From Limnephilus marmoratus (taxonomy: Eukaryota; Arthropoda; Insecta; Trichoptera; Limnephilidae): a DNA stretch of 64,000 bases. The stretch covers positions 56,441,819-56,505,818 of the forward strand of contig OU862908.1 of assembly GCA_917880885.1 (NCBI GenBank), given 5' to 3'. The notes beneath the pieces were generated by a model. That model saw only the letters and a list, made by a program, of their open reading frames with translations, was not told the origin of the DNA and did not search any database. The position numbers and the translations under genes are program-made. Each line of letters opens with the position of its first letter. The stretch's first letter is position 1. Of this stretch, positions 10,801-20,165 are shown piece by piece.

Positions 10801-11764
10801 AGCCAGCGCCAGACACGAATTCAAAGAATTGATCAAATAAGTGTTCACATTTGTGGCACAGGCATTTGATACTGTTGTCACATATTTGATCACTTAAGTG
10901 CGCTTTGCCGTTCAGTATCGGTTTTTTAGCGCACATCAAAGAGATCAAAGTCCAAATGTTTGTATGCCTGCCACACTGCGCGAAGTCCGCGAAGCCCAGT
11001 TGCGAGAGCGTCGCCGTCAGTCGCCGTGGAGAGATGTCGTTTGTGCGTTAACAACCAAACGAACTAACGATGGAGTGGAATAATGAGAGCCTTTTCGAGT
11101 TTATAGAGTTGATGCAAGGAGAGCCAGATATATGGGATCCGAAATGTAAAGGGCATAAAAATCGAAATAACATCAAAACAACAAACTGTGTCGACCAAAT
11201 CGTGGTCCATGTTATTGATTTATTTATTGTTTTGGAACATTTACAGAGTATTAACATAAAAAAGTCATTAGATTGGCATTGTAAAAAGCGTAGATGTTAA
11301 TAGTCCACTTAAAAATCTTCACAGAATGAACAGTTTAATAGTTATTTTTTGCTATGTATACATAGAAGTTAACAGAAATTAGAAATAGCAAAATATAAAC
11401 AGAGGTATAAAAAGAGATAACAAAAATAGTGATGATAAAATATAGAGATGACAAAGATAAAAAAAAGATCGATATACGATGTAAAAAAACAGAAAAACAA
11501 AAAAGTAAAGTACAAATAGAGTAAGAAACAGCCATTCACATTCAAGTTCAAGATCAAATATAAGTATTTTCAATTCTCAATTACTTGTTAGGTTAGTCTA
11601 TTGTTAATTTGCTTTTTATGTGAAGTCTATTTGAAAACTGTGAGCTCAAAGAAGTGATCAAATCTTTGAACACATGTCTGGCAGATACAACAATATGTGA
11701 CCAAATGGTGAGCAAAGTCTTCAAAGAAGCGATCACTTCTTTGAACTTCTGTCTGGCGCCGGCA
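10801..11764. mobile_element. PIF/Harbinger-like non-autonomous element
   Basis: The inverted ends read AGCCAGCGCCAGACA on the left and the complement of TGTCTGGCGCCGGCA on the right, extended by inverted TTCAAAGAA..GATC blocks. TAA flanks both ends (10798-10800 and 11765-11767), the 3-bp TWA duplication typical of PIF/Harbinger. The interior contains a truncated MADF-domain frame (11070-11300), and MADF/Myb-like proteins are the usual second gene of PIF/Harbinger elements, which supports the class. The rest, about 11310-11640, is very AT-rich and without genes. Confidence 0.7.
11070..11300 (+). pseudogene. Truncated MADF/Myb-SANT-like DNA-binding protein of the transposon
   Basis: The frame starts with an ATG at 11070. 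Residues 1-35 read like the start of a MADF domain: a short acidic helix with LFEFIELMQGEPDIWDPK followed by HKNRN, matching the usual order of helix 1, an E-P-x-(L/I)-W motif and a basic turn. After residue 36 the similarity ends and the frame runs out at 76 residues, so about half the domain is missing. It lies inside the inverted-repeat element at 10801-11764, where it would be the accessory protein that works with the transposase. Confidence 0.55.
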
Positions 11765-11767
11765 TAA

Positions 11768-13780
11768 AACACAGGTTATTTTTAATACTGATAAAATTTT
11801 GGAAAATTAAACATAGTGATAAAAATTTCCAGAGAGACATTAAGGCTGCAGGTTGTTTTTGACTGGCATTTGGTTTAGAAACGATAAATAAATACAAGTG
11901 ATATCTCATTATTTTCCCCCCCCCCCCCTCCTTGTGATATTTCGTTATTTTTTCCCGACCCCCCCCCCCACTTTCAAGCCTCACGTGATTAATGGACGAC
12001 CCCTAAAGAACTAATTCAAGATTACAATTTCTCGAATCACTCCTTCAAAATTTTAAAAACTCAATTACTGTTGTGATCGACAAAATTGTAAAAACTCAGT
12101 TACTGATGTGATTGACAAAAATGAAACGGCTAAAAGTCAAATGCATGTTCAGTTTTCTTGGGTGACAAAATGAAAACACAAAGCGTTATTTTTTAAATTG
12201 AATCGACAGTAGTTGCCATTTTTATGGTCCACGCACGGTGCATTTAGCAGTCATAAAACTTATATTTTTAATGCCAAACAAGCGACTGCCGAAAATCTTG
12301 ATAATTTTCTGCAATGTTATAAATAATAATAACGTACAATCGAGTACATTTTATGCCCTTCGTTAAAAAAAGTCATCAAACGGTAGGAGGTTTTGGTTCG
12401 CTCAAAGCAATAAAAGTACCTACTTGCCGGGGCATTCCGAATTTCTACCGTTTTATAATAACATATTTCTCTTGAACACTATTTCTACTATCATGGTACG
12501 AGAACACAACAGAATGGAGTTGGCAGGAAAACACTTCTTTTTCTTCTTCTTCAGCACAATTTATTTAATGTAATAAATACAAGTATTACAAGAGGGTCTA
12601 TCTACCCTCACTCGGGTTGTCCGCGACTACACCACACTGACAAATATCGAAGTCTCTACTTCGATCTCTCTATTGTCAGTTTTCCAATACTGAACCGTAG
12701 GTATAACTCGTACCTACCAGCTTCAGTATAATTACACAAGTAAAGGCACACAGCGTGTACCTTCTAGCTTCACTCTACTAGCGAGACTAACGCAAAGGGC
12801 CTATGTTCCCTCTGCGCAACTGAAAATACACCTCGTGTATATTTCAGTTCCCATGTTACAACAACGCTCCTTCACTCTAACAGCAAGACTAACTCTCTTA
12901 AAAATATCAACATATTTAAAGTAAAACATACAAAGGTGAGACAGCATATTTAAGCTGCTTCCACCACGGGATTTTAAAATCCCGCAATAAAACAATTGCC
13001 CTAGAGTCGGCAAAAGAGCCACCAATAAAACTAAGTACATCATACAATACTGAAATGGAGAAATGGTGGGGACTAACATTAAAAATTCCCAGATCTCAAA
13101 TTCTCAAATTTAACCCCCAATTAAACAATAAAATTATTTTTATAAGTTTGCCAAAACGGGCACACCAATAGGTACAAACTAACTTAATGTTAAGCTTAAA
13201 CCTAAGGGATTAAGTTCCTTTAGTTCGGGTCATAAAAGAGCCGCCAGCAAACCCTTTCTATGGGTTCTATTTGCAATGTACAGGTATACATAACTACTTA
13301 AAAATAAACAATTTAAGAAATTAACCTTTTGTTCCTTATCGGTAAAGGAATGTCCCCATATAATATCAGGCCGAATACATTTTTTTCTAAAGGTTGGGAG
13401 CTTACTTGAAAACCCCAAGGGAGAATTTTATTTGCAAAGGACAAAATACGTTTAACTAAATGACTAAAAATAACACGAATGATACGACTAATTATTTTAC
13501 TTAAAGCGAAATGGATAAATCGCATTCTGGAACAAACAAACACTTTAAATTTTTAAGTTTCTGAAAAAAGTTATTTTATTTTTTAAGAGGATATCTATAC
13601 ATTTGCCTCGCCGAAAAGGTAATTATATGAAATTCTCTCGATAGAAAGTATGCTCCGAAAATTATTATAAAAACGTTTTATGTATGAATAAATTCAGTGT
13701 TTCTTTAAATGCTATTTAAGACATTTCCGACGAAATTTTTGGTCTATTTTAAACGAGTCGTGTTTTGATATGATTTTAGA
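11768..13780. other. Long stretch without a supported gene
   Basis: The stretch contains C-rich runs at 11918-11930 and 11958-11971, and at about 11975-12005 the end CACGTGATTAATGGACGACC. That end resembles a divergent right end of the MITE family at 62237. From 12530 to 13540 there is a moderately GC-richer segment with many short inverted phrases (CTAGCGAGACTAACGC, CAGCAAGACTAACTC). It may be an old repeat, but I cannot classify it. The open frames in it show no domain. Around 13585-13750 there is partial similarity, inverted, to 24560-24715 (both contain TGCTCCGAAAATTATT and AAACGAGTCGTG). Confidence 0.4.
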
Positions 13781-13860
13781 TTTTCACGGCCAAAAGTATT
13801 TTTGTTATTTGTTTTTGGGGTGTTATGCCGTGTTGCGCTACCTCCTCCTTTAGCCAATGT

Positions 13861-14330
13861 TTCTTTATGGAGAAGTTTGAAGAAGTGGCACTCGACACAG
13901 ATTCGGCTGTTCCAAAGGTATGGTGGCGTTATGTCGATGATGTCTTCCAAGGGCGGATCCAGCTTTGGCACCAGGGGGGGGGGTCATATAGTGCCAGGGG
14001 GGGTCACATAGTCGTGATCAAGTTACAAGAATTAATAATTTAATTTTGATAGTAATAGATACAAGTAAAAAGTATGGTATTAGTGGTCCACCTAAGTCCT
14101 AGACCCATCCCAGGGGGGGGTCATGACCCCCATGACCCCTCCCCCCTGGATCCACCCTTGATGTCTTCGCCATTTGGCCTCATGAAACAGACAAACTGAA
14201 CGAGTTCCTAGACCATCTTAATTCACTTCACAGTAAAATTAAGTTCACAATGGAGCTGGAAAATAACCACAAAATTTTGCCTTTTCTGGATGTGGAAGTG
14301 ATGCGAAAAGAAGATGTTAACTAAGCACAC
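13861..14330 (+). pseudogene. PLE reverse transcriptase fragment split by a MITE
   Basis: The first part reads FMEKFEEVALDTDSAVPK and then WWRYVDDVF, the catalytic YVDD box of PLE reverse transcriptases. After the inserted MITE (13948-14160) the frame resumes with VFAIWPHETDKLNEFLDHL, then KIKFTMELENNHKILPFLDV and EVMRKED, the conserved stretch that follows the catalytic box. A TAA follows at about 14322. Everything N-terminal to the YVDD region is missing. Confidence 0.85.
13948..14160. mobile_element. hAT-type MITE inside the PLE
   Basis: The element is 213 bp. Its ends are CAAGGGCGGATCCAG and the complement CTGGATCCACCCTTG. The 8 bases ATGTCTTC occur immediately before it (13940-13947) and after it (14161-14168), a perfect hAT-type 8-bp duplication within the PLE reverse transcriptase codons. 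The interior is G/C-run rich (CAGGGGGGGG). It shares its ends with the larger element at 32023-32851. Confidence 0.92.
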
Positions 14331-14488
14331 ACAGTGTATAGGAAACCAACTCATACACATCGGTAACTACATGCTAATTCGCATCACCACCCAGCGCAGA
14401 AGAGAGGACTTATCCATACGTTGGTGACCCGAGCGACCAGAATGTGTGAAGAAACAAAAATCGGAGCGGAACTTACAAAGCTCACCGA

Positions 14489-15061
14489 TTGGAGCGTAAC
14501 GGTTACCCGGCAAGGCAGACAAGGCAAATAATAAGAGCCAAATCTACACCAAACGAAGACAGAATTGAACAAGAGTCTAAAGGCTGTGCTTTCCTACCCT
14601 ATGTTCACAATATGACAGACAGAATTTCCAGACTGTTGAGGAAAGAAAGCATCAAGACTGTCTTCGGAACCACGACCAAAATACAAGACCTACTGAGGTC
14701 TGCAAAGACCAAGTTTCCTCTGGAAACAGATGGAGTATATAAACTCAGCTGTTCCGGATGTGATAAGGTCTATGTGGGCCAGACAGAGCAGACGATCTCC
14801 AAAAGGATATCGGAACACTTTCTAGCGTGTAAACTTGGCCACCCTGACAAATCGGCAATCGCCGAGCATTTAATTGAAACTGGCCATTACTTTGGATTTG
14901 TTCCTGAAGTCCTGGGAAGACCCAAAACTTATAGAGCACGCCTAATTACAGATGCAATTGAAATTCATAAAAATCCTATTAACATTAATAGAGACGACGG
15001 TTTCATTGTTTATTATTTTTACAATTACAATTTTCATTTCAATTTTTCGCAAAATAAATAA
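14489..15061 (+). CDS. PLE GIY-YIG endonuclease domain and C-terminus
   Basis: The frame is 190 residues. GVYKLSCSGCDKVYVGQTEQ is the paired GIY (here GVY) and YIG (here YVG) core with the Cys pair typical of PLE nucleases. It is followed by SKRISEHF (catalytic Arg and the His of the EH motif), then AIAEHLIETGHYF and a C-terminal ITDAIEIHKNPININRDDG, the usual PLE ending. It nicks target DNA for retrotransposition. The open frame begins inside the protein; the true start is lost because the 5' part of the element is broken. A stop at 15059-15061 ends it naturally. Confidence 0.88.
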   Translation: MERNGYPARQTRQIIRAKSTPNEDRIEQESKGCAFLPYVHNMTDRISRLLRKESIKTVFGTTTKIQDLLRSAKTKFPLETDGVYKLSCSGCDKVYVGQTEQTISKRISEHFLACKLGHPDKSAIAEHLIETGHYFGFVPEVLGRPKTYRARLITDAIEIHKNPININRDDGFIVYYFYNYNFHFNFSQNK

Positions 15062-15085
15062 AAATAACTTTTAAAATACCTAACT

Positions 15086-15356
15086 GCCGAGCGATTCTAT
15101 ATGTTTGTGAGATCGTTATTAGACAACGGACATTATCTCCTGTCAGATTTGTGTGATTTTTATGGCTGTTGTTTGCTTTTTCTATGTACAACGTACATTA
15201 AATTAATTAATAATCAAGCATACTTACAGGAATTCGTGTTTAAAACGATTTAAACTAAAATATGTGACAGTAAATATGTAAAAATCACACAAATCTGACA
15301 GGAGATAACGTCCGTTATCTAATAACGATCCCACAAAAGATATAGAATCGTTCGGC
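15086..15356. mobile_element. Inverted-repeat MITE, about 75-bp arms
   Basis: Left arm 15086-15163 and right arm about 15270-15356 are inverted copies: GCCGAGCGATTCTATAT is opposed by the complement of ATATAGAATCGTTCGGC, and both contain CTCCTGTCAGATTTGTGTGA on one strand or the other. The spacer is about 100 bases and AT-rich. It lies directly after the PLE 3' end. The target duplication could not be resolved, so the class is open. Confidence 0.75.
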
Positions 15357-15383
15357 TGAACTCAATTTGCCAAGCGATTTTTC

Positions 15384-15810
15384 ATGGCTACTACCATAGA
15401 CATCCAAATTCAATAGACCAGAAATAACAGGTGAGGGGAAAAATCAACTATGGCGGTACGAAGAGGGGAAGATGACTGTGATTGGTTGAAAAATTAATCT
15501 GACAGTATATAGGCATCTCGCATTATAATATCACCATTTAATTCTTAAAAAATAACATCTGCTTTTTAATGAATAGACCTTTTTACGTGGGAGCGCGATT
15601 TGCTCGCTACGTTATTAACATATTTGCGAAGTCTGAATAGGCAAAGTAAAGTTCGCATCTTTTCACAGACAACTATTTTGTTGCCATATTTAGTTAAGAC
15701 ACTTTTACAAATGTTTCATAATTTACTTACCCCTGTAACCAGCGACGAACACATTCGAGAACCGCCCACATTCGTGATGATTGACATATTTTAGGGTTAT
15801 CACAACCGCT
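15384..15810 (+). repeat. Dispersed repeat R, intact copy
   Basis: It is present again, inverted and split in two, at 38812-40340. Shared blocks include AGACATCCAAAT, GAATAGACCTTTTTACGTGG, AAGACACTTTTACAAATGTTTCATAA and ACCGCCCACATTCG (both orientations compared). No coding frame. The class is unknown. Confidence 0.7.
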
Positions 15811-15869
15811 CTGTTGGTATAATTACATAGTATAAAATGAAGGCACTCAAAATGTAAGTGCGCATTGAT

Positions 15870-16099
15870 CTTTTAAAATACGCAACGGATTTTCATGCGG
15901 TTTTCACCAATAGATAGAATGATTCAAGAGAAAGGTTTATATGCATATTACATGCTTATTATAGTAGAGAAAAGCCGAGAAATTCAAATATTCAATTCAG
16001 GCAGCGGGCAGCAGGCAAGCGGGTGGTGAGGATTTTATAAAGGTTGGGTAATGGCGTTGTGTTTCGTTAGCCACAGCAACGTGTGGCCGGGTCTGCTAG
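15870..16099 (+). mobile_element. Helitron 3' end
   Basis: It ends in CTAG at 16096-16099 followed by T, the Helitron rule. Eight bases inside the end is a perfect hairpin GCCACA-GCAACG-TGTGGC (16070-16087), the expected terminator stem-loop. The same GCAACG loop occurs in the Helitron at 36258-36672. The 5' end was not found, so this is a truncated copy. Confidence 0.75.
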
Positions 16100-16220
16100 T
16101 TAATAAAAATAATGTAATTATCTCTTTTAATTAAAATTATTTTACTTGAATTATTTCACACGTTATTTAATTACAATAATACGTAGCACGTAGCAGTTAC
16201 ATTATTATTTGCTCCTTTTT

Positions 16221-16330
16221 GTAGATACTCTTAGTATCGCCCCAACTGCTTGAAATGGCTTTAAGCGTATTTAGTGACCAGATTTACATAGATAGGTACT
16301 TCTCACCACCACATCGACGCATTGTGTATA
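16221..16330 (+). repeat. SINE tail fragment
   Basis: The stretch ACTCTTAGTATCGCCCC.. and TTGAAATGGCTTTAAGCGT matches the body of the SINE family (copies at 27671, 30207, 49277). The tRNA-like head is absent. Confidence 0.65.
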
Positions 16331-16937
16331 AGCAACAACTTCCCCCCTCCCCCCTAAACCTCCCAACTTATCTGGGTTCTGCAAATCGGATCGTGCGTAG
16401 CCAGGAGTGGGGTATTAATTGGAATATTTTGACGACGAAGGTGCTTTTTATTTATTTTTCGGGTATAATATTTTTTGTTTAGGTACATTTAAGCATATAT
16501 CAGCAGAAACTTAGTAAAACAGTATTATATACCTACACCGACACAGTAACAGTATTCTCAGACTATGCATAATATTGTTTAAAGAAATAATATTTTTATA
16601 ATATATATAACTTCCATTAAATTATTTCTTACATTGTCTATGGACAATGGAAGAAGTGAAAAGAAAAAGACAAAAAAGGTTAAGGATAACATTATATTTG
16701 TGAGAACAGCATTCAATACACAACTTACAGAGGTTTAAATAAGGTACAAAAATAACAGCACAGCTTAAGAGAAAACAATATAACATGTACAGGAGTTATA
16801 TTATCAATGCTAAAAACAGTACAATAATAACAGCTGAATAAAAATATATTAAAAAGATGAGCCAACATAGTAAGAAGGTATTAATCTATTGACTGTGATG
16901 ACGGCCGTGACCTTGAGAAAAAATTATAGATACGAAG

Positions 16938-17262
16938 GTTTCCGTAGTCGAGGGGTAACGCTCTCAACTAGCAAGCGGAAGGTCACGGGTTCGAAACCCA
17001 ACGTGCAAATTAAAAATTTGAATTATTTCACAATTTACTAATTAAAAATAATTTTTAAATGTTTGCCGCACGTTCTAGAGTGGAAAATACTATCATTGAT
17101 CAGATCTGAATAGCCAAATTTCCCCACCGTCCTCTTCACAATCTCCTACCACTCCCCACTACCTTCAACCTCACAACATACCCCAATTGGGGATGCCATA
17201 GTCTCATTTGCTTCAGACAGTTGAGGGCAGTTGGGACTCTTGTACGGTTTCATTTATAAAAA
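16938..17262 (+). repeat. tRNA-derived SINE, internally deleted copy
   Basis: The head CCGTAGTCGAGGGGTAACGC resembles an A box and ACGGGTTCGAAACCC is a B box. The AT-rich linker, the body with GTTCTAGAGTGGAAAATACT and the C-rich stretch CACTCCCCACTACCTTCAAC follow. Compared with the full copies it lacks the GCCCTGGTGTAAGACC to TTGAAATGGC block. It ends in a short A-rich tail. Confidence 0.8.
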
Positions 17263-17269
17263 AAGAAGA

Positions 17270-18291
17270 TTAAAAAAGATAATTTATTCCAACACCGTCA
17301 GAGAAGCTGTATATATCAAATAAAAAATATTTTCTAAAGAAATATTTTACGTTTATAAACAACGTTAATTTTTTTAATTTTCTAATTAGTAACTTACTTT
17401 CTAATAATATGTTTTCCATTTTTTTGTAATTGACTTCAATTGGTTTATTTTTTTGAGTAGTTTTTGATATAATAAGTGGTTCTTCCATAAAGACGGGTTG
17501 GGGTTCTTGAATCTGGGGAATAGAGACATAAGATTATATTTTTAGGTATAAAAACATTTAGTCAGTTACTAGAGTGGTCCGCACACTACATAATAGTACA
17601 ATGTGTTTTTGAAGTCATCAAAGGTCAATAATCAATTGGTACTCACAAAGCTATCTGGAATAGTAGTGGGTACCATACAACTGACGAGCACACACGACTG
17701 AGCAGCTGCAGCTACGGCCTCGATCTCCGTCAAGCACATAGTCATAGGTTCTGGATCGCATTCCTTTTCGAAACGAGACAAAGTTGACAATATTAGGTAT
17801 ATAATCATTATTGCAATTCGATAATTTACATATTTATTACAAATTTGTGACATGCACTATAAATAAAATATTAATTTAAAGGATAATTAAATATAAGAAT
17901 GAACTCACGACGTGTGTGCTGTATAGAGCAGATGCGCAAGAAACGAGAGAAAAATCAGAATCCTCTTGAGGGTTCATCCATCCATAAGTATTATTGATCG
18001 TTTCATCAGCTAGAGAAAGACATACATATGATTTCTCAGAGAAGTTGTCGCTTAATTTCTGAAATTGATAGATAATAAAATTAAAATAATTACATGTAAT
18101 GAATAACTACAAAAAAGAATTATTAGTCATTAAAGAATTTATATACTAACGATAATTCTTTCTGTAACAGGTGACAAAGAGACCGATGGAATCGCACCTA
18201 CACGTAGCACACGTGTGCCCTGTTTGTTTATTATAAAATCTGTCTCTTTGAAATGTTCTGAGCAGATACGAAGGTTACGAACACTTGTCTG
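17270..18291 (-). CDS. THAP-domain protein, partial multi-exon gene
   Basis: Four exons are readable on the minus strand: 18291-18151, 18058-17909, 17763-17647 and 17512-17398 (or on to a stop at 17270). The first three are multiples of three and all junctions are phase 0 with AG/GT borders (the GTTAGT and two GTGAGT donors are visible). Exon 1 reads RICSEHFKETDFIINKQGTR then VLRVGAIPSV, the C-terminal half of a C2CH THAP zinc finger (CSEHF, then the AVPS-like end), so a 5' exon with the first two Cys is missing or not found. Downstream residues are Cys-containing and then basic and coiled-coil-like (KKMENILLESKLLIRKLKK), as in many THAP proteins. THAP proteins bind DNA; the target here is unknown. 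The first acceptor is uncertain. Confidence 0.6.
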
Positions 18292-18299
18292 CTAACTTT

Positions 18300-19190
18300 T
18301 ACCGGATGAAAGTCGCCACATTGTCTTCAAGTTTTCTTTTTTGGGAAATCTTTAAGAAAATACATAACATTTCACTTTTCAGAAGATAATAGAAAAGAAA
18401 AACAAATTAAATTTTATACCCACAGCTTTTACCAGCGATTCCTAAGAGTATTTGGAGTCAAAATTTAGATGTAATTTTGTCGTCCGATGACACTTTTTCA
18501 ATTAAAAACAAAAAACCTGTTTTCCATACATATACCTACTCGGAATAACCTAGAGCATTACGCGATATACACTCGTCCTCGTTCCAGCAGTACCGTACAT
18601 ACGAAACAACGAGCTTACCTAACACGTGGTCCGCTGAGACGTGACAGTGTGATCCAAAGATAATATAATCGGTGGCGACGTGCGATAGAAAAATATTTTA
18701 TTTTAAATTTTGATTGATAAAAAATATCATCGGACAGCAAAATGACACATACATTTTTCATTCCAAACATGCTCACTGTATCTACATTTTACTTCTAAAC
18801 ATACCACGAAGGAGTACATAATTAAGAAAGCAAAATATACAATAACGCCTAATAAATAAAACCATACTTTATTCCACTTTTAACCCCTTACTAATAACGT
18901 GTTTTAAATTTTATACAACTGAATAACCAACTATTTATCTTATATTAACGGTTGTTTATGAGTTGCGTAAAATTCAAAACTCGTTTAGTAATAAGGCCCT
19001 TAAAGTGTGATAAATTTAAAAATGATCGGTTTATTATCCTTTATTAATACGACGGATTTCCAGCAAGAAATAACACATGAAAAGATAGACGTTCCAAATG
19101 ATACGATTAGGAAAGCGCAAAAATAAATATTAGCAAAGCGCAAAAGGCGAAGGCACATCCCTGATTCTTTTGCAAACGGCTGTGTGTTTT
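18300..19190. other. Non-coding stretch
   Basis: AT-rich; a search for the missing first THAP exon by eye found nothing convincing. No repeat ends were recognised. Confidence 0.4.
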
Positions 19191-19254
19191 ATGTCGCCAT
19201 GCATATTATAGCTGTGTGTGAACTGTGAACACGCTCTCTGAGCGTCAACACGTG

Positions 19255-19390
19255 TTCACACACACAACTGTAATATGCGTGGGATGGCGTATTTCGGCAT
19301 ATCACTCGCCGTACATTCCCAATCGGAATATATGGCTAGCGATATGCTGAAATACGCCATCCCACGCATATTACGGCTGTGTGTAAACAC
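19255..19390. repeat. Perfect-looking inverted repeat (MITE-like)
   Basis: The block GCGTGGGATGGCGTATTTCG (near 19277) is opposed by the complement of TGAAATACGCCATCCCACGC (near 19350). The pairing extends outward through ATATTAC and ACACAC on both sides, giving arms of about 45 bases around a loop of about 30. Further out, TATTATAGCTGTGTGTGAAC (19206) repeats the outer arm again, so the whole may be larger. Confidence 0.7.
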
Positions 19391-19489
19391 GTTCATGATA
19401 GTATATGTTACAAAACTGATAATATTGTAATATAATTCGAATAAGCTTAAAATAAAGTAAAATAATGCTTACCTATGGAATGTAATATG

Positions 19490-19735
19490 ACAATTTGGTT
19501 TATTCTCCTTTTCACTTCTATTTTTACACGTTTTCATAGCACAAGCTACCGTTTTTGCCTTGTTATTTCGTAAAATGTACTATGTGACTTCGGCGCTGGT
19601 CAGAACAAGAATGATGACGTCACGTTTTTAGATTCAAGGGAGGCGGCTCTCGTAAGCCCAGGCGGTTCCATGGAACCGTTATGGGGAGGGGGAAACAATA
19701 CGCTTTTATCACTTAGGGCAGGTCCATATATTCCT
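19490..19735 (+). repeat. Dispersed repeat S
   Basis: It matches the reverse complement of 38585-38810: both share AGCACAAGCTA, TGTTATTTCGT, AAGAATGATGACGTCAC, TTAGATTCAAG and the outer ACTTAGGGCAGGTCCA. Neither copy has coding content. At 38.6 kb it lies directly beside repeat R. Confidence 0.65.
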
Positions 19736-20165
19736 ATGTCCGTGGCTACTACCCATATTCGTGGCGATATAAGGCACGCTAAGAATAAATTTTCGGCTTG
19801 TGGCTTCCTCTTAAATCTTACATTAAAGGTTTAACCGTGGATAACGCTAAGACATCAAAACCATAATGTTGACAATCTAATACAAATGATTTATTCTGGT
19901 GATGATGTCGTCGCCATGTCACATAAAAGCGTTTCCCGGAATAAGCGCGCGTGGTTTGGTCTGCAGCTGTCTTATTCGGCAACATCAAGACTCTTCTTCT
20001 TCAAAGGAGGTGAGGGGACGTCAGTAAAAATACCCGATCTAAGAATAAGATGGCATATTCGGCATATTGCGCGAACAAAGAAAATATGCATTCAATATTC
20101 ATGCTTTCCCACGTCACTACTTGCGATAGTCAGGGCCGGATCTACGAAATCTAGCGCCCTGTGCA

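Larger units (their letters stand above)
13780..15061 (+). mobile_element. Penelope-like element fragment
   Basis: The 5' end (13782-13860) carries the same sequence as the arms of the palindrome at 27178-27413 (GTTTTTGGGGTGTTATGCCG, then CTACCTCCTCCTTTAGCCAA), which I take as a PLE terminal repeat. Then come the end of a reverse transcriptase core (13861-14330, with YVDDVF and NSLHSKIKFTMELENNHK), a linker, and a GIY-YIG endonuclease (14489-15061). This is the standard PLE order. The element is 5'-truncated, interrupted by a MITE at 13948-14160 and carries several stops. Confidence 0.85.

Noticed and set aside
11335..11573. Phe/Leu/Ile-rich minus-strand frames that look like membrane proteins
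   Set aside because: They are translations of an AT-rich purine tract and overlap in three frames.
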